From NCBI GenBank assembly GCA_043801855.1, contig JAZDLQ010000019.1, positions 1-64,000 of the forward strand: a DNA stretch of 64,000 bases. The letters are read 5' to 3'. A program made the position numbers and the translations under genes. The stretch comes from CAYTWW01 sp043801855 (GTDB lineage: Archaea; Nanobdellota; Nanobdellia; Woesearchaeales; GW2011-AR15). How positions within the stretch are numbered: position 1 is the first letter of the stretch; each line of letters begins with the position of its first letter. Positions 25,230 through 33,138 of the stretch are shown here, one piece after another. The notes under the pieces were generated by a model. The model was given only the letters and a program-made list of their open reading frames with translations, searched no databases and had not been told where the DNA came from.

Positions 25230-25400
25230 TTATTCTTCTTTATTTACTTCTTCTTCTGCAATGTCAAGCATTTCCCTGCATTCTTTTGCAAGAATTTTTC
25301 CTTTTCTAAATACTTCCATTGTTTCGTCAAGTCCAAGGTTGCCTTTTTCAAGAGTATCAAGCTGTTCGTTAAGTTCATCATATTTTTTTTCAAAGTCCAT
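25230..25400 (-). CDS. xseB: Exonuclease VII small subunit
   Basis: A 56-aa protein from ATG 25400. The pattern FEKKYDELNEQLDTLEKGNLGLDETMEVFRKG is the coiled-coil core of XseB. It binds the large subunit to form exonuclease VII, which degrades single-stranded DNA from both ends. The gene begins one base after xseA ends. It is slightly shorter than the usual 70-80 residues of bacterial XseB. Confidence 0.85.
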   Translation of the reverse strand: MDFEKKYDELNEQLDTLEKGNLGLDETMEVFRKGKILAKECREMLDIAEEEVNKEE

Positions 25401-25401
25401 A

Positions 25402-26508
25402 TCATAACACCTTACTTTTTGTTTTTCCGTCTTTAAATACTGTGATAATAACATCCTCTTTATTTAATTGTGATGCAGTAATTGGTAAATTATCTTTTAG
25501 AGTTACACTATATCCCCTACCAAAAACTTTGAGAGGGTCAAGGGCAATAAGTTTCTGTTCTGAAGCATTAAGTTTTCCGGATATTGTTTCAACAGTATGT
25601 TTAGCTTCACGGTTTATGTTAGACTCAACAGCATCAATTTCCTGCATTAAATCCATAATATGATTACTTACAGTATTTTTGATTGTTAGAAGAGTATGAT
25701 TAATATCGCTTAACAGCTCAAGCCTGTCAGGAACAGCAAATTCAGCGGCAGTACTAGGTGTTGGAGCTCTCACATCAGCAACAAAGTCAGCAATTGTAAA
25801 ATCAGTTTCATGGCCAACACAGCTTATTATTGGCGTGTCACAAGCGAAAATTTTTCTGGCAACACTTTCTTCATTAAAACACCATAAGTCTTCAAGGCTA
25901 CCGCCGCCTCTTCCCATAATAATTAAATCCGCAGCCATTGCATCAGCTTTTTCAAGGGATTTCATAATACTTTCTGCAGCAGCAACTCCCTGGACAAGAG
26001 TTGGAATTAAAACAAGTTCAACAGGCGGATACCTTCTTTTGATGTTGGTTTTTATGTCATGAAGGACTGCCCCTGTTTCTGAAGTAATAATAATTATTTT
26101 TTTAGGAAATTTTGGAATTGATATTTTATGTGCAGAGTCAAACAATCCTTCATTTTTTAGCTTTTCTTTAAGTTTTAAGAATTTTTCATGCAAATCGCCT
26201 AATCCTTTTAATTTAATGCTTGTTACATTTATCTGATAATTGCCACCTGATTTATAGACCGTAATTGAACCCTTTACAACTATTTTTTTACCATGCTCTG
26301 GCGTAAACTCAAGATTTCTGCAATTTGCCCTAAACATTACACACTTTATCTGGCTTTCCTCATCTTTAAGCGTGAAATAAATATGCCCTGAATTATGGAG
26401 AGTACAATTTGATATTTCACCAGACACTTCAATTGATTTAAAATTTCCATCTTCAAGCTTTGATTTTATTAAATCAGTCAATTGTGATACTGTAATTGGT
26501 TCTGGCAT
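25402..26508 (-). CDS. xseA: Exonuclease VII large subunit
   Basis: A 368-aa protein starting at ATG 26508 (MPEPITVSQLTDLIKSKLE). It has an N-terminal OB fold (residues 5-100, IKCVMFRANCRNL), then the catalytic domain with the XseA signatures IIIITSETGAVLHDI, IPTLVQG, IIMGRGGGSLEDLWCFNEE and SCVGHETDFTIADFVADVRAPTPS, and the short final VFGRGYSV motif. The coiled-coil arm is short, giving a smaller protein than the 400-450 residues usual in bacteria. It is divergent from the gene at 26619. It probably trims single-stranded ends during replication or recombination of the element. Confidence 0.92.
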   Translation of the reverse strand: MPEPITVSQLTDLIKSKLEDGNFKSIEVSGEISNCTLHNSGHIYFTLKDEESQIKCVMFRANCRNLEFTPEHGKKIVVKGSITVYKSGGNYQINVTSIKLKGLGDLHEKFLKLKEKLKNEGLFDSAHKISIPKFPKKIIIITSETGAVLHDIKTNIKRRYPPVELVLIPTLVQGVAAAESIMKSLEKADAMAADLIIMGRGGGSLEDLWCFNEESVARKIFACDTPIISCVGHETDFTIADFVADVRAPTPSTAAEFAVPDRLELLSDINHTLLTIKNTVSNHIMDLMQEIDAVESNINREAKHTVETISGKLNASEQKLIALDPLKVFGRGYSVTLKDNLPITASQLNKEDVIITVFKDGKTKSKVL

Positions 26509-26543
26509 ATAGTATTGAATCTTCTTTAGATACTTAAAATTTC

Positions 26544-26570
26544 GGTTTCTTCCCATTAATGAAAGAAACC
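26544..26570 (+). promoter_or_regulatory. 5' leader hairpin of gene at 26619
   Basis: GGTTTCTT (26544-26551) pairs with AAGAAACC (26563-26570), loop 11. The stem sequence is nearly the same as that of the leader at 31418-31444, and both are followed by TCA. Confidence 0.5.
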
Positions 26571-26618
26571 TCAAGCGATATTGCAATTGAGGTAAACAAG
26601 TATTCTGGAGAAAAAAAC

Positions 26619-26996
26619 ATGGATCAACTATTGATAAACAAGGCATTTATGTCAAAAACAAGCGCTTTGAAACTGCAGTTTAACAAAAACGAAAAAAGTA
26701 TGTATCTGCATGTAGGAAAAAAAGGAAGTGATGAACTGTGGCAGTGGACAAAAGCTAAAATTACTGATGATGAGGCAGGGCAGATTCTTGAAGTTCTTGA
26801 AGGAAAAAATAAGCAGGTTTCATTTTTTCATGCGTTTAAAGAACAAAAAAAGCAGATCTGGGTAAACCGTGATGATAAAAACATTGTTTGGGTAAGAATA
26901 CAGGAAAATAGAAAACAGCTTGACTGCGGCGAACAAAAAGTCTTTGGAATTTTATTGACCCATGCAATATCAGCATGTTCAATATGTGAGGTGTAA
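26619..26996 (+). CDS. 125-aa protein, possibly single-strand nucleic-acid binding
   Basis: Start chosen at ATG 26619 with CTGGAG upstream; an ATG at 26559 lies inside the leader hairpin and is rejected. The protein has alternating beta strands (SALKLQFNK, MYLHVGK, QVSFFHAF, NIVWVRIQ) rich in aromatic residues and Lys, followed by a C-terminal helix. This recalls PC4/whirly-type ssDNA-binding folds, but the call is only an inference. It lies 2 bases from the HIRAN gene and is preceded by a leader hairpin. Confidence 0.5.
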   Translation: MDQLLINKAFMSKTSALKLQFNKNEKSMYLHVGKKGSDELWQWTKAKITDDEAGQILEVLEGKNKQVSFFHAFKEQKKQIWVNRDDKNIVWVRIQENRKQLDCGEQKVFGILLTHAISACSICEV

Positions 26997-26998
26997 AA

Positions 26999-27295
26999 AT
27001 GAATGAAATAAACACTAAAATTGCAGGCATATCCCTGCATCAGGACGCAATAAAAAGCGTGAAAGCACTTGATTATCTTGTGTTAAAAAGAGAGCCTTGC
27101 TGTCAGTTTGACATAAATGCTGTAAAGGTATTGACAAAAGAAGGAACAGAACTAGGTTACCTGAAAAAAACCGTTGCATTTGACATTGCTCCGATAATTG
27201 ACGCAGAAGTAACTGTTCTTTGCCAGGTTACTCAGGTTACTGGACTTAGTAATAAGATACAAGGAATTAACATCATTCTAAGATATTCAGCATGA
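26999..27295 (+). CDS. Stand-alone HIRAN-domain protein
   Basis: A 98-aa protein that is a single HIRAN domain: LKREPCCQFDINAVKVLTK matches the REPxNxxDxNAIxV core, and ELGYLKKTVAFDIAPIID matches the GYLxxxxAxxLAPxLD core. HIRAN domains bind 3' single-stranded DNA ends at stalled forks, usually as part of Rad5/HLTF helicases. As a separate protein next to exonuclease VII it may recognise DNA ends for the element. GAGGTG plus five bases precedes ATG 26999. Confidence 0.85.
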   Translation: MNEINTKIAGISLHQDAIKSVKALDYLVLKREPCCQFDINAVKVLTKEGTELGYLKKTVAFDIAPIIDAEVTVLCQVTQVTGLSNKIQGINIILRYSA

Positions 27296-27322
27296 ATTTT
27301 CATTATTTTTTTAAATAAAAAA

Positions 27323-27356
27323 TTCCTGCTTCCTATTATGAGTTGCAGGAAGGAAG
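27323..27356 (+). promoter_or_regulatory. 5' leader hairpin that can mask the ribosome binding site
   Basis: TTCCTGC (27323-27329) pairs with GCAGGAA (27345-27351), loop 15. An alternative pairing joins CTTCCT (27329-27334) with AGGAAG (27351-27356), the ribosome binding site of the gene at 27366. The two pairings exclude each other, as in a translational switch. Confidence 0.5.
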
Positions 27357-27365
27357 TGAATAAAA

Positions 27366-27677
27366 ATGGCAAACCAACCTGAAAAAAAATTAAAATGCGG
27401 CGGTGTTATTGCAGTAATATGGAAGAATGTTGCAATGTACAAAGGCAAGGAATCAGAGTATTATTCTGTAAGTTTTGAAAGAAGATACAAAGACAAGGAT
27501 GGCAAGTGGCAACCAACTTCATCAATGCGCCTTGTTGATCTTCCAGACATAGAACTTCTGTCAAGAAAAATCTCAGAAGAATACAAACTGAGTGTTGTTA
27601 CAGGAAAAAATGGCAGTGACAATGCCAAATCAGCACCTGACAAATATGAAGGAATAGATGAAGAAGAGGTGTTATAA
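27366..27677 (+). CDS. Small beta-rich protein, possibly ssDNA-binding
   Basis: A 103-aa protein with the pattern IAVIWKNVAMYKGKESEYYSVSFERRYKDKDGKWQ, two or three strands rich in aromatic and basic residues, then a helix and a flexible acidic tail. Small proteins of this pattern (W-x-N ... YYSVSFxRxYKDKDGxW) are common in archaeal genomes and are suspected to bind single-stranded nucleic acids, but no biochemical role is known to me. It is preceded by a hairpin that can pair with its ribosome binding site. Confidence 0.55.
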   Translation: MANQPEKKLKCGGVIAVIWKNVAMYKGKESEYYSVSFERRYKDKDGKWQPTSSMRLVDLPDIELLSRKISEEYKLSVVTGKNGSDNAKSAPDKYEGIDEEEVL

Positions 27678-27688
27678 ATACTATTTTT

Positions 27689-27736
27689 TTGCAGCTTGCT
27701 AATTCAAATACTCATCTAGCAAAATGCAGGCTGCAA
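27689..27736 (+). promoter_or_regulatory. 5' leader hairpin of gene at 27788
   Basis: TTGCAGCTTGCTA (27689-27701) pairs with TAGCAA (27717-27722) and GCTGCAA (27730-27736) as a 13-bp stem interrupted by a 7-base bulge; the loop is 15 bases. It ends about 50 bases before the GAGGTG ribosome binding site. Confidence 0.5.
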
Positions 27737-27787
27737 TTTTATTTTGTTTTAAGGCTGTTTTTTTAAATCTCATAAAAAATTATTGAG

Positions 27788-29941
27788 GTGATAAAAATAA
27801 ACATTGAAACGTTACGCGTGTTCAACGCATTAAAAAAGTTAGGAATAACTGAAACAGAATTTAGTGAGATTGAAAAGGAGCTTAATAGTCGCATCAGAAC
27901 AGGCCTTGCAATTGTATGCGTAAAACAGGATTATTCAATCTGTGTCAGCCATGATGAACGCCATCAGATAGTAATAAGAAAAATTGTTTATGAAAATAAA
28001 GCTCCTATGGCAAAATCCCGCATTCTTTTTAAGACATTAACTAATATTAATGACCTTCCGGATGAAATATACACGCTTCATTCGATAGCTCAGTACAGGG
28101 CGCTTGATGATGAAATATATTATGTTGCAGATACCTTAGAAGAATTAAAAGACAGGATATGCGACAGGTTTTCTGACAATTACCCAAAAGAACTCGGCGA
28201 TGCATATGATGAAGTCTATCCAAGTTACAATGAACGGGAAAAAAACAAGGTAATTCGCCCGCAAGTGGTTGATGAACAATTAAAGTCAATTTTCTGGCTG
28301 TTTAATGAGCCATACTCTGAGATTCTTAAAGCATCAAGAGACAACATTGCAAGGATTGTTAAGGTATTTTCGAGGAATAACAGAAGAGTTGCCATAATTC
28401 AGGAATGTGAGGAATACAATAAACAGCGAAGCTGCGGGCTTTACAGCGGCAGCTGGTATGAGCATATATCAAAGGTATCACTTAAGATTAAAACATTTAC
28501 TCCAAGGGATAGAAGATATAACTACGTATGCCCGGGACGTGAAGTGTATTTGCCTCACGGCTGGGAAGAAAACGGGCAGATATGGCTTGACGACAACTTA
28601 AGTGAAAAAGTTACCCATGAAGAACTGAAAGTATTATCAAGAAGGGTTACTGAAGAAAGAAATAACTGGATTCTATTGACAGCAGATTCTTACAACAGCA
28701 TGAAAAACGCAGTAAAACTTGAATTATTAAGTGCAAAAAGAAAAGCAACTGAAGACTCTGCACGAAAAAATCTTGTGCAAAGCATACAAAAATCATTTAG
28801 CGAAGGAAAAGCTGTCAGATGCGGCATAGAATTCACTAAAAAAAGTGTAAGTTATCAGGGAATAAGTTTCACAGGAAATAAAATATCTTTATTTCTTAGT
28901 GAACAGAATGTATTATTTATGGAACAGCCTGATTTTACAAATATTTACGAAAGTTATATTGACTGGCTGCTTGACCCTATTGTAAAACATAATATCTATT
29001 ACATTAGCAAAAAAACTGTTGACTTTAAGTTTAAAGGCAAAGAACTGATTACTGTAAAAGGCATTAAAATAATTCTAGAAAAAAAAGGCAATAACCTTTT
29101 TATCAATAATTTAAGGATTTGTAAAGAAGACGCTGCAATTGCAATAAAAAAGGCTATCTCATTTGCAACTTGTGAAGAATACAATAATTGGCTAAAAACT
29201 GTAAGTATCCTTAACTTAAAACTTCAAAAAGCATTTGAGCAGGGCGGGCTTGATTTTGAATTAATGATTGACAAAACTGACGACAACTGTTTATTAAATC
29301 ATGATGATGAAAGCCGTATGCTTCTGTCAATTTCATTAATCCGGGAAAAAAACAAAAATTACACTGTGATAAACTCAACCAGATACAAAATCAAAGATAT
29401 CAATGCACTGCTTTCTTTAAGTAAAGATGTAAATATGGTGAGGTTAGGCGCAAGCGGAGGCGGATATCTGCAAAGAACAATAAAAATATTATATCAGGCA
29501 ATTGACGGAATTTCTCCAAAAGAGATTGGAGAACTAATTGAAAATGGTAAAGATGCATATGAGTCACTGCATAAAAAACAGGAAAAAGAAAGGTTGAAAA
29601 AACTTAAAATGAGTAAAAAGTTTATTGAAAATGCAGTGCGTCTGTCAAAAGCTGAAAAAATCAAGAACGGCTTTCTAGTGCAGGGATTAAGCGGCACTAT
29701 TTATTTTGTGGGGAGCAACTTAAGCGTTTATACGACAAAAAATGGCAAAACAGACAAGTATCTGTGCATCATTGACATTGGAACTGAAGACAGTGAATCA
29801 GGAAGAAATGACGCAATTGCAAAACGGCTATTGATGCTTTCAAAAGATAAGGTTGTTGCTGATGAACTTTATGATTTGGGAGATAAAATGGATCATTGGT
29901 GGCTACGCTTACGTGAGCCTGTATCGGAATCTATCCAATGA
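27788..29941 (+). CDS. Large element protein of unknown function
   Basis: A 717-aa soluble, lysine-rich protein with alternating strands and helices and no recognised catalytic motif. A repeated pattern of an Ile/Val-rich strand followed by GKxxTxxKG (for example near residues 345-375 and 615-650) suggests internally related domains. A cysteine pair region (EYNKQRSCGLYSG) near residue 215 is not obviously metal-binding. The GTG at 27788 is inside GAGGTG; ATA 27797, six bases later, is a likely true start. It is preceded by a structured leader. Confidence 0.5.
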   Translation: MIKINIETLRVFNALKKLGITETEFSEIEKELNSRIRTGLAIVCVKQDYSICVSHDERHQIVIRKIVYENKAPMAKSRILFKTLTNINDLPDEIYTLHSIAQYRALDDEIYYVADTLEELKDRICDRFSDNYPKELGDAYDEVYPSYNEREKNKVIRPQVVDEQLKSIFWLFNEPYSEILKASRDNIARIVKVFSRNNRRVAIIQECEEYNKQRSCGLYSGSWYEHISKVSLKIKTFTPRDRRYNYVCPGREVYLPHGWEENGQIWLDDNLSEKVTHEELKVLSRRVTEERNNWILLTADSYNSMKNAVKLELLSAKRKATEDSARKNLVQSIQKSFSEGKAVRCGIEFTKKSVSYQGISFTGNKISLFLSEQNVLFMEQPDFTNIYESYIDWLLDPIVKHNIYYISKKTVDFKFKGKELITVKGIKIILEKKGNNLFINNLRICKEDAAIAIKKAISFATCEEYNNWLKTVSILNLKLQKAFEQGGLDFELMIDKTDDNCLLNHDDESRMLLSISLIREKNKNYTVINSTRYKIKDINALLSLSKDVNMVRLGASGGGYLQRTIKILYQAIDGISPKEIGELIENGKDAYESLHKKQEKERLKKLKMSKKFIENAVRLSKAEKIKNGFLVQGLSGTIYFVGSNLSVYTTKNGKTDKYLCIIDIGTEDSESGRNDAIAKRLLMLSKDKVVADELYDLGDKMDHWWLRLREPVSESIQ

Positions 29942-29966
29942 TTAAATAAAATTAGTTTCTTCAACC

Positions 29967-30620
29967 TTAAATATTGTTGCCAGTGAAATCTTCCTTCATT
30001 AATTCGTAGGCTCCAGCAGGAAATGATTTTGAGTCGGAACCTGTAAACTTTTCAGGAGAGAAATAAAGGTTCTCACAAATCTTATTATAAAATATTACCA
30101 GTGGATGGCAGTGTATGCTTTCTGCTAGGATTTTCGGGCTGATTATCCTTTCATCATACAGGCATATTGCGCAAACATTGTTATTCTTAAAAAATTCATG
30201 AAGCTCAGATTCATATTCGATAAGCCTGCTGGTACCTTTGACATTCTTATTTACCCATGAGGCTTCTCCTAATACCCTAACACCAGTGTATCCCTCTTGC
30301 ATCGATTGATTTACAGTTTGTTGCCATAGATTCATCGTTCTCTCAGGGTCAAAAAAACCATTTTTGAGATAGGTCTCATTACTATTAAGTATTGCTAGTT
30401 GACCAGATTTTACGATTTTATCAAAGTCAGGTAATTTCTTAGAAAATTCAGCAAGGACTTTGTCTTTTGGCGTCTCATCAATTATATATATGCACTTTTC
30501 GTTGTTTTCCAATCCTTTTATTAAGAAAGGAATGATAACCGAAAACAACTGACTTTCATTTTTAAAAATAAACGAGAAATGATCACCAAACTTCGCATGT
30601 GAAATGTCTTTAAGTCCCAT
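29967..30620 (-). CDS. MEDS-domain sensory protein (DcmR-like)
   Basis: A 217-aa protein that consists of one MEDS (methanogen/methylotroph DcmR sensory) domain: FGDHFSFIFKNESQLFSVIIPFLIKGLENNEKCIYI and later VRVLGEASW and CAICLYDERIISPKIL are conserved parts of the family. These domains bind hydrocarbon derivatives in DcmR and often accompany histidine kinases in archaea. No kinase or HTH domain is attached here. It is reversed relative to its neighbours. Confidence 0.8.
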   Translation of the reverse strand: MGLKDISHAKFGDHFSFIFKNESQLFSVIIPFLIKGLENNEKCIYIIDETPKDKVLAEFSKKLPDFDKIVKSGQLAILNSNETYLKNGFFDPERTMNLWQQTVNQSMQEGYTGVRVLGEASWVNKNVKGTSRLIEYESELHEFFKNNNVCAICLYDERIISPKILAESIHCHPLVIFYNKICENLYFSPEKFTGSDSKSFPAGAYELMKEDFTGNNI

Positions 30621-30761
30621 TTTCTATATTGTTATTATGATAAAGTGATTATTGTTTAAATATTTATTTAATAATTAGTACTTAGAATGAGTTTCTAGCT
30701 CCTTAAGTAAATGTGATTTATTTCAGTTAAACGCATTAATATATAAAAATCCTTTTGAATG

Positions 30762-30790
30762 AAAATTGAGATTATATTGCCTCAAATTTT
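30762..30790 (+). promoter_or_regulatory. 5' leader hairpin of ThiF-like gene
   Basis: AAAATTGAG (30762-30770) pairs with CTCAAATTTT (30781-30790) with one bulged A and a 10-base loop. It precedes ATG 30829 by 38 bases. Confidence 0.45.
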
Positions 30791-30828
30791 ACTTTCTTAT
30801 TGAAAAAAAATTTTCGGCAGGTGAGAAA

Positions 30829-31413
30829 ATGAAAATATTGGTTATTGGTGCAGGAGGAGTAGGTTCGTGGCTTGTTGAGGAGATTGCTGTTTGCGTTGAG
30901 CAAGGCCAGATTGACGCATTCTCAGAGATCATAGTAGCTGACAATGACATAGTGGAGGTTGAGCAGATCAAATACCAGAACTTCCAGCTTAAAGACATAG
31001 GATTGAACAAGGCTTTAGTGCTTGCCATGCGTTTTGAAAATTCAGGAATAAGAGCAAAATCAGAGAGAATAGAGAAGGAAAACCAGCTCAAAGGATTTGA
31101 TTTTATTATTTTATGCGTTGACAATGAAAAAACAAGAGAAATGGTAATCCGGTATTCCCATAAATCCGGAGCAGATTTTCTTGACTTAAGAGCAACTGGC
31201 AGGCAGATCTTTGTAATGCCTAAAAGAACACTTGAAAAAAATCTCGCATTCATTGATAATTTTGATAAAAACGAATACAGCTGCCAGGAGAAAGAGGATT
31301 TAGATAAAGGGCTAATTCAGAAAGGAAACAAAATTGCAGCATTATGCGGCTGCCAAATGCTTCTTAATGCAATAAGAGGACATGGGAACAAAGAACATGT
31401 AATGATGATTTAG
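30829..31413 (+). CDS. ThiF/E1-like adenylyltransferase fold protein
   Basis: A 194-aa protein from ATG 30829, after CAGGTG. It has the Rossmann start VIGAGGVGSWLVEEI (residues 5-19) and the E1-type second motif ADNDIVEVEQIKYQNFQLKD (residues about 38-57), followed by GLNKA and FIILCVDNEKTRE. E1-like enzymes adenylate the C-terminal glycine of ubiquitin-like proteins. It is shorter than typical ThiF/MoeB (about 240 residues), the usual Asn-Arg of the ND-R motif is replaced and no CxxC zinc site is seen, so activity is uncertain. A small protein ending in Gly-Gly is encoded next. Confidence 0.75.
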   Translation: MKILVIGAGGVGSWLVEEIAVCVEQGQIDAFSEIIVADNDIVEVEQIKYQNFQLKDIGLNKALVLAMRFENSGIRAKSERIEKENQLKGFDFIILCVDNEKTREMVIRYSHKSGADFLDLRATGRQIFVMPKRTLEKNLAFIDNFDKNEYSCQEKEDLDKGLIQKGNKIAALCGCQMLLNAIRGHGNKEHVMMI

Positions 31414-31417
31414 TTTA

Positions 31418-31444
31418 GGTTTCTTTGCCTTCATGAAAGAAACC
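31418..31444 (+). promoter_or_regulatory. 5' leader hairpin of gene at 31478
   Basis: GGTTTCTTT (31418-31426) pairs perfectly with AAAGAAACC (31436-31444), loop 9. It starts 5 bases after the ThiF-like stop and ends 33 bases before the next ATG. Confidence 0.55.
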
Positions 31445-31477
31445 TCATTGAAGGTTTATTTTTAGGAGGCGAAACAC

Positions 31478-31831
31478 ATGGAAAAAATAAAATTTTATAT
31501 TGAGAGTAAGAACGGCCATGATGAAATTGACGTGCCAAAAAGCGAACTTAAGGCAGAAGTTGAGAAGCAGTTAAACGACAACAAGCTTGTTACTCTTGAA
31601 AATAAAGACGGCAGTACAGAAATATTGACTAAAAAGGATATTCCAGAAAATTGCTCTTCTGACTGGAAAAACACATTTCAAAAGAGTGCATCTAAACAGG
31701 AAGCAGCAGCTGCAATTCAAGATAAAGCGCCAGTAAAACCAACACCAGTGACATCACAGGTTAAAGAATACGCAAAAAAATTTGAGCATGTTGTAAGCGC
31801 AACAGTTACAAATAAAGCAAAAGGAGGCTAA
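31478..31831 (+). CDS. Small protein ending in Gly-Gly, possible ubiquitin-like partner
   Basis: A 117-aa protein. Residues 1-55 have a strand-turn-strand-helix-strand order (KIKFYIESKNGHDEIDV, then a helix, then LVTLENKDGSTEIL) compatible with a beta-grasp fold; a flexible Ala/Pro linker follows and the last residues are TNKAKGG. With an E1-like gene just upstream this recalls ubiquitin-like conjugation or PRTRC-type cassettes. The Gly-Gly codons are also the GGAGG ribosome binding site of the next gene, so the ending may be fortuitous. GGAGG precedes ATG 31478. Confidence 0.5.
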   Translation: MEKIKFYIESKNGHDEIDVPKSELKAEVEKQLNDNKLVTLENKDGSTEILTKKDIPENCSSDWKNTFQKSASKQEAAAAIQDKAPVKPTPVTSQVKEYAKKFEHVVSATVTNKAKGG

Positions 31832-31832
31832 A

Positions 31833-32078
31833 ATGAAACTAATTGAACTAATTGACAAGTATGTAGAACAGTCAGCAAAAGTCTTTGTTAACGGAATGCC
31901 GGAAACAGACGGCGGTAGGATTATCAAAAGAGAAGAAGATTTCATCAGGTTTGAGATTACAAAAAATGGTGCAAAGCAGGAAGAAACTGCAAAAGAAACA
32001 GTAATTATTCCAATATCTCAAATCAATACAATCTCACAGGGAGAAAGAAAGGCAGGAGTTTTAAGTGTAAGCAATTAG
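31833..32078 (+). CDS. 81-aa hypothetical protein
   Basis: A small protein with an N-terminal helix (LIELIDKYVEQSAKVFVNG) and then a beta-rich part. It starts one base after the previous stop, with its ribosome binding site inside the last codons of that gene, so the two are translated together. No family recognised; part of the ThiF-like cassette by position. Confidence 0.5.
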   Translation: MKLIELIDKYVEQSAKVFVNGMPETDGGRIIKREEDFIRFEITKNGAKQEETAKETVIIPISQINTISQGERKAGVLSVSN

Positions 32079-32165
32079 TGTATTTGGCATTAATTTTTTA
32101 CTTTTTATGGAAAAATCATGCATTATAGGACAAAATGGCTTATATATACATATTTATAGCAATAG

Positions 32166-32178
32166 TTTAAATATAAGT
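32166..32178 (+). promoter_or_regulatory. TATA box, leaderless wHTH/nucleotidyltransferase operon
   Basis: TTTAAATATAAG centred about 27 bases before ATG 32200, with no ribosome binding site between, fits a leaderless archaeal promoter and decides the start of the next gene. Confidence 0.5.
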
Positions 32179-32199
32179 TTAACTTTATATGTATTTAAA

Positions 32200-33138
32200 A
32201 TGAAATCCAGCAATATTACCCTATCAAAATCAATGATACGTACGCTTATTGAAGTGGTAAGAGGCAATAATTCAATGGCGCTTCTTGAAAAAAAACTTAA
32301 CTCTTCAAAATCATGGACAACCAGAGTAATAAATAAGCTGCAAGAATTTGGGTTTATAAAAAAAAATAAAAATGGAATTTCCCTAAGACTTGAACTTGCA
32401 GATTCATCACATGCTATTGCTTTTAAGGATATGTTTGTAGAACAGCCGAATAAAAATTATGAAGATATATTATCCGGCAGAAACCTTGATGTTCTTTTGG
32501 CAATTGTTACAGGTGAAAAAAATACTAAGATAATCGGAAAAATGCTTAGTGTACAGCCGAGAGTTGTTAGATTAAGAATAAATTTTCTTGCAGGCAGCGG
32601 GCTTATCAATAAATCAATGCATAAATATTCGATAAGTAATACGCAGGAGTACTTGATTAAATTCTTAAAAGAAATAAGAAATTATTCAAAATACAACGGA
32701 AGGCTAATATGGAAATTTGGCATTGAATGCCTAATTAAAGTTCTTTCAGAGTCAGATATGGAAGGCGAGACAACTGGCATGAACAGGTATAAAGATTTTG
32801 AAATTCCCGTCAATACTGTTTATTACATGTGTTATAAAGGGCATGATAAAATATCCGTAAGCCTTGCATTTATTCACAGCTTGTTTGAAATTAATGACGC
32901 AAGAACAACTGCCATTGCAATAACCTATTTTGCAAAGAACAAACTATTTTTAAAGGAAAACTTCAATAAAATGCACGATACATCAGAAAAATATGACAAA
33001 AGCAGTATTGTTGATGAAATAATGTTAATTTATAATTCAGTTAAAAAATGGCAAAAAATAAAAAGCAGTTTACTGCCTTTTGCAGATTATAAAGAAATAG
33101 AAAAACAGTTTGAATTGTATGGAGTGAAAAATGTTTAA
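32200..33138 (+). CDS. Tandem winged-helix protein, antitoxin-like partner of nucleotidyltransferase
   Basis: A 312-aa protein starting at ATG 32200. Residues 1-65 form a winged helix (IRTLIEVVRGNNSMALLEKKLNSSKSWTTRVINKLQE...), residues about 85-150 a second one (VLLAIVTGEKNTKIIGKML...), followed by a helical C-terminal domain. It overlaps the nucleotidyltransferase gene by 8 bases. The order HTH protein then nucleotidyltransferase is that of AbiE-like and MNT-like toxin-antitoxin pairs, so an antitoxin and autorepressor role is inferred. Confidence 0.6.
   Translation: MKSSNITLSKSMIRTLIEVVRGNNSMALLEKKLNSSKSWTTRVINKLQEFGFIKKNKNGISLRLELADSSHAIAFKDMFVEQPNKNYEDILSGRNLDVLLAIVTGEKNTKIIGKMLSVQPRVVRLRINFLAGSGLINKSMHKYSISNTQEYLIKFLKEIRNYSKYNGRLIWKFGIECLIKVLSESDMEGETTGMNRYKDFEIPVNTVYYMCYKGHDKISVSLAFIHSLFEINDARTTAIAITYFAKNKLFLKENFNKMHDTSEKYDKSSIVDEIMLIYNSVKKWQKIKSSLLPFADYKEIEKQFELYGVKNV

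Noticed and set aside
26509..26646. Longer N-terminus for the exonuclease VII large subunit
   Set aside because: The extra 46 residues do not resemble XseA and would overlap the leader and start of the divergent gene; MPEPITVSQL is the usual beginning of the family.
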